A DNA stretch of 64,000 nucleotides. Source: CBDBCU01 sp965203435. GTDB taxonomy: Bacteria; Chloroflexota; Dehalococcoidia; Lucifugimonadales; UBA3495. The translations under genes were made by a program, and so were the position numbers. Numbering within the stretch: position 1 is the stretch's first letter; every line of letters starts with the position of its first letter. Below are positions 60,931 through 64,000 of the stretch, one piece after another. The notes beneath the pieces are model-generated. The model did no database searches and was not told the origin of the DNA. It was given only the letters and a program-made list of their open reading frames with translations. The stretch covers positions 434,001 to 498,000 of the forward strand of contig CBDBCU010000006.1 in the NCBI GenBank assembly GCA_965203435.1, written 5' to 3'.

Positions 60931-61031
60931 ACCGTCCTTCCCGCGCAAGCGGGAATCCAGAGGTTGCTTGCTGAAATTGCGGCATTGTAAGCCGGGCCGT
61001 TCTGGATTCCCGTTGTCCCGGGAAGGACGGT
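60931..61031. repeat. Dispersed palindrome pair, inverted
   Basis: A CCGTCCTTCCCGCGCAAG-type palindrome (60931-60961) is mirrored at 61001-61031 around 39 bp, similar to 39403-39501. Confidence 0.85.
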
Positions 61032-61050
61032 TTCTATATGTGGTTGCCTG

Positions 61051-62037
61051 TTACCCCTGCCCCCGCAACTGCGGAGACTCCAGCACTTCCGGGTTAATTA
61101 CCCGCACCGGCTCCCCGGCGGCGTATGCCCGAATATCCTCAATAACGCCGGCGTAAAAGGCCCGGTAGCCCTCCTCGGTTACATAGCCCAGATGCGGCGC
61201 CAGGATGGTGTTTTCCCGTTGCAGGAAAGGATGGTCGAGGGGTAGCGGCTCCACATCAAAGGTATCCAGAGCGGCCCCGGCAATGCTTCCCTGTTGTAAC
61301 GCCTCGATCAACGCCGCTTCCTCGACAATCGGCCCCCGGGAAATGTTGACCAGATAAGCGGTGGGCTTCATCAACCCGATTTCCCGCCGCCCCACCAAGC
61401 CCCGGGTGCGGTCGCTCAACCGCAGATGCACCGAGGCAATATCCGCTTCCCGGAACAGGGTATCCTTATCCACCAGCGTGGCCTGACATTCCGCCGCCCG
61501 TTCCGCCGTCAAATTCTGACTCCAGGCAATCACCCGCATATCAAAGGCATTGCCCACCCGCGCCATCCGCCCGCCGATATGCCCCAAGCCGATTAAGCCC
61601 AGGGTCTTGCCTTTCAGCCCCACGCCCACGGTCGTTTGCCAGTGGCCGGCCCGGGTCAGCCAATCCTCTTGGGGGATTTTCCGCAGCAGGCCGATAATCA
61701 GCCCCCAAGTCAGTTCGGTAGGCCCTTCTCCGGCCCCGCCGGTGCCGCAGACCAAAATTCCCAAGTCCGTGGCGGCCTCGGTGTCAAAGGAGGCGTTGCG
61801 GGCCCCGGTGGTTATCAGCAGGCGCAACTCCGGCAGGCGGGACAAGACCGACCGGGGAAAGGCCGTCCGTTCCCGCATCCCCACGACCGCCTGAAAGCAC
61901 TGGAGCCGCGTGGCCAGCTCGTCCTCGTCAGCCAGGTGGTCGCGGAATATGGTCAACTCGGAATCCGGCGGCAGGGTATCCCAATCGGCCATTTGCCGGG
62001 CTACCCCCTGGTAGTCATCCAATACGGCGATTTTCAC
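61051..62037 (-). CDS. D-2-hydroxyacid dehydrogenase family protein
   Basis: 328 residues from the GTG at 62037 (AGGAGC upstream). VKIAVLDDYQGVA at the start, the NAD site LGLIGLGHIGGRMARVG, and the triad region: the Arg in NISRGPIVEE, a Glu in DVEPLP and a His in LAPHLGYV. It reduces a 2-oxo acid. Its start lies inside the 3' end of the DnaQ-like gene, so the two are coupled. Confidence 0.93.
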   Translation of the reverse strand: MKIAVLDDYQGVARQMADWDTLPPDSELTIFRDHLADEDELATRLQCFQAVVGMRERTAFPRSVLSRLPELRLLITTGARNASFDTEAATDLGILVCGTGGAGEGPTELTWGLIIGLLRKIPQEDWLTRAGHWQTTVGVGLKGKTLGLIGLGHIGGRMARVGNAFDMRVIAWSQNLTAERAAECQATLVDKDTLFREADIASVHLRLSDRTRGLVGRREIGLMKPTAYLVNISRGPIVEEAALIEALQQGSIAGAALDTFDVEPLPLDHPFLQRENTILAPHLGYVTEEGYRAFYAGVIEDIRAYAAGEPVRVINPEVLESPQLRGQG

Positions 62038-62752
62038 GATAGCTGCTCCTGGGGCGGGGGCCGGGCCGCCGCCCATTGTTGATTGCGGAATTAACCGGCT
62101 TGGGCGCCGGCTCCGCCGGTTTCATACTCTCAATCCACTCATCGAGGTTGAACCCGGTATGCTGCACGGCGGCCAGGAATACATTGGCGGCGGCTTTGGC
62201 ATCCTCCAGGGCATGGTGATGACGGAAAGGATAGCCAATCTTGCGGCAGAGGTTAGCCAGGTTGTAACCCCGATGGCCCACTTCCGGCCAGGTATGGCGG
62301 GCCAGCAGGGCGGAATCCAGCCAAATCCACTGTTCAGGGAGGGTCAATTGCCAGCGCTCGGCGGCCTGCTGCAAACTGACCCGGTCAAAGGGGGTGTGGG
62401 ATACCAATACCGGTGAATTGGCCCGGCGGATAAAGCGGACAATCTCCGGCAGGACTTCGGGAAACTTCCTTTTCCCTTGCACATCCCGCTCCGTGAGGCG
62501 GTGCACGGCAATGTTTTTCGGCTCAAATTCGGCGGCCGGATCCACCAGGGAATACCATTGGGATTGGAGCCGGCCCCCGGTATAGGTTGCCAAGCCGATG
62601 GCGCAGATAGTGGATTGGTCGCGGTTGGCCGTTTCCACATCAATGGCGGTAAAGGCAGCGCCGCCGGGTTTGTCGGCGGCCAGAGGACGGCCGCAATCCG
62701 GGCAGCGCCGGACGCCGGGTCTGACGGTTCGCTGGCAGTTAGCGCATAGCAT
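62015..62752 (-). CDS. Zinc-ribbon plus DnaQ-like 3'-5' exonuclease
   Basis: 245 residues. The N-terminal CANCQ and CPDCG give a zinc ribbon. The DEDD exonuclease motifs are AIDVETAN (Asp-x-Glu), SHTPFDRVSLQ (Asp) and HHALEDAKAAA (His-x4-Asp). It degrades DNA or RNA ends; such stand-alone DnaQ proteins act in repair or RNA turnover. The start has AGGAG a few bases upstream, and it overlaps the dehydrogenase start. Confidence 0.88.
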   Translation of the reverse strand: MLCANCQRTVRPGVRRCPDCGRPLAADKPGGAAFTAIDVETANRDQSTICAIGLATYTGGRLQSQWYSLVDPAAEFEPKNIAVHRLTERDVQGKRKFPEVLPEIVRFIRRANSPVLVSHTPFDRVSLQQAAERWQLTLPEQWIWLDSALLARHTWPEVGHRGYNLANLCRKIGYPFRHHHALEDAKAAANVFLAAVQHTGFNLDEWIESMKPAEPAPKPVNSAINNGRRPGPRPRSSYRENRRIG

Positions 62753-62785
62753 AAGGGCTGCTCCTGATCCGATTATAGTATCGGC

Positions 62786-63823
62786 CTATTGGAAAGCCGG
62801 GGCCACTTCCTTGGCAAAGATTTCCAGACTCCGCATTACCTTGTCCCGGGGAATCAGCCGGCCGGGATTCAGCTCGGCGATAAAGCCGTTCAACCCCAAT
62901 TCCCCTTGCAGATAGGCAATGCGCTCGGCCAGGGTCTTGGCCGAGCCAAAGGCTACTTTGGTTTCCAGCATCTGCTCAAAGGTCAAGCCGGCCAACTGCT
63001 CGCTCCGGGCCTGGCGGGCCACGGCCGGATCGCCGGCGGCGGCCCGGTAAAGCTCCCCCATCTGATTAAAGTAAGCGCGGATACTTTCCGCCGGCTCCTC
63101 GATCGCCGCCTTTTCCGTTTCCCCGGCGTAGGTGGCAACCCGCAGGGATACATCCCCGTCTCCGGGATGGCCGGCTTCCTGCCAGGCCCGCCGGTATTCT
63201 TTGATACAGGCGCTCAACTCCGGCACATCCATCGCCCGCAAGCCGACAAAGATGGGCATCCCCCGCTGCCCCATCCGGGGAAAGGTATCCTCCGTAGTGG
63301 CCGCCACCCGCAACGGCGGATGCGGCAAAGTATAGGGCTGCGGGGCGACATGGGCATTTTCAATCTGAAAATACTCGCCATGATAGGAAAAGGGTTCCCC
63401 TTTCCACGCCGCCAGCACCACATCCAGGGCTTCCTCAAAGCGGCCGCGGCTTTCGGCGTAAGGCACGCCATAAACATCATAGGCCCGGGGAAAAGCGCTG
63501 CGCCCGATGCCGAAATCAAAGCGGCCCTCGGCAATCTGATCCACCGTCGCCATTTCCTCGGCGAGGCGCAGGGGATTTTGCAACGGCAGCACCGATACGG
63601 CGGTGCCGACCCGCAGCCGCCGGGTGCGGGTAGCCACCGAACTGGCAACTACCGCCGGCGCCGACAGCACGGAACGGGTGGGGGCAAAGTGAATCTCCGA
63701 CAGCCACGCCTCATCCAGACCCCACGCCTCGGCGGCATCCACCAGGGCAAAGCCCTCCTGAAAGGCATCCGCATAGCTGGCGTCATCCCGCCGCTCAAAC
63801 TGAGAGAAAATCCCGAAATCCAT
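62786..63823 (-). CDS. Luciferase-like flavin monooxygenase (LLM class)
   Basis: 345 residues. DFGIFSQFERR at the start, then ALVDAAEAWGLDEAWLSEIHFAP, TAVSVLPLQNPLRLAEEMATVDQI and FDFGIGRSAFPRAYDVYGV are typical bacterial-luciferase TIM-barrel features that bind FMNH2 or F420. It oxidises an unknown substrate. First gene of a separate minus-strand unit, with GGCGGG before the ATG. Confidence 0.92.
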   Translation of the reverse strand: MDFGIFSQFERRDDASYADAFQEGFALVDAAEAWGLDEAWLSEIHFAPTRSVLSAPAVVASSVATRTRRLRVGTAVSVLPLQNPLRLAEEMATVDQIAEGRFDFGIGRSAFPRAYDVYGVPYAESRGRFEEALDVVLAAWKGEPFSYHGEYFQIENAHVAPQPYTLPHPPLRVAATTEDTFPRMGQRGMPIFVGLRAMDVPELSACIKEYRRAWQEAGHPGDGDVSLRVATYAGETEKAAIEEPAESIRAYFNQMGELYRAAAGDPAVARQARSEQLAGLTFEQMLETKVAFGSAKTLAERIAYLQGELGLNGFIAELNPGRLIPRDKVMRSLEIFAKEVAPAFQ

Positions 63824-63945
63824 ACAGCACCTGCCCGCCGGCCGGTTTAGGATACATAATATAATAATTCCGCCCGGCTAGTTAAGCACACTGTTTTTAT
63901 AGGGTCAAGTTTATTATGATTGCGGCCGGATATTTGGCTGTAGAA

Positions 63946-64000
63946 ACCGTCATTCCAGCGCAAGCGGGAATCCAGAGTCGCGGCCTTTGGGGGATTCCCG
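63946..64000. repeat. Dispersed palindrome, cut by window edge
   Basis: ACCGTCATTCCAGCGCAAG-type palindrome, followed at the edge by a mirror GGGATTCCCG. No gene visible between 63824 and 64000. Confidence 0.75.

Overview
The window is a GC-rich bacterial chromosome segment (roughly 60% G+C by eye) with no rRNA, tRNA, phage or plasmid genes. Its gene content resembles uncultured Chloroflexota of the Dehalococcoidia/SAR202 type. This rests on two CaiB/BaiF CoA-transferases, three enoyl-CoA hydratases, a luciferase-like flavin monooxygenase, MDR dehydrogenases, a COG3653 amidohydrolase, a T-box leader, groESL, and many dispersed short palindromes containing a CATTCCCGCG core. No marker gene proves the assignment; it is an inference from family content.

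Layout. 1-2.4 kb: an Hsp70-like ATPase (cut by the left edge) coupled to a GrpE-like protein with six 11-residue coiled-coil repeats. 2.5-5.1 kb: an isoleucine-type T-box riboswitch driving ilvB, then a small HTH gene. 5.4-7.7 kb: a minus-strand operon, panD plus two SAM methyltransferases, behind a leader of about 455 nt. 7.9-14.1 kb: amidohydrolase, a PD-(D/E)xK nuclease-like gene, and an enoyl-CoA hydratase with two CaiB-type CoA-transferases. 14.2-16.7 kb: divergent ribbon-helix-helix genes and a zinc-ribbon membrane protein. 16.7-25.9 kb: metH, a DUF262 + HEPN + ADP-ribosylglycohydrolase cluster, and an M1 aminopeptidase. 26-30.6 kb: two tandemly duplicated AbrB-like/PIN toxin-antitoxin cassettes, a membrane protein with a possible divergent tubulin/FtsZ fold, and a DUF433/DUF5615 pair. 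30.9-37.2 kb: an LRR lipoprotein and leuC-(HNH/Uma2 gene)-leuD-ThDP enzyme. 37.3-44.8 kb: accessory carbon metabolism, including an acyl-CoA ligase broken by a frameshift. 44.9-46.9 kb: groES-groEL. 47-58.6 kb: two paralogous secreted or anchored proteins whose mRNAs are predicted to begin with a long perfect stem-loop, CoA-transferase genes in the order A, B-A fusion, B, a TIR-like protein, a thiGES operon that runs into an RNA ligase, and a HicBA-like pair. 58.7-63.8 kb: BNR-repeat protein, oxidoreductases, a DnaQ-type exonuclease and an LLM monooxygenase.

Functional themes. Branched-chain amino-acid synthesis (ilvB, leuCD), methionine and thiamine synthesis, and CoA-thioester catabolism form the core. 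Scattered through it are conflict or defence-type modules: four toxin-antitoxin pairs, DUF262/HEPN/ADP-ribosylglycohydrolase, TIR-like, PD-(D/E)xK and HNH/Uma2 genes. Palindromic miniature elements fill most intergenic gaps over 200 bp.

The best candidates for something undescribed are: (i) the paralogous proteins with 5'-terminal hairpin leaders and variable C-termini; (ii) the DUF262/HEPN/ADP-ribosylglycohydrolase cluster; (iii) the membrane-anchored tubulin-like protein; (iv) panD with two methyltransferases, possibly making an N-methylated beta-alanine; (v) the RNA ligase co-transcribed with thiGES.
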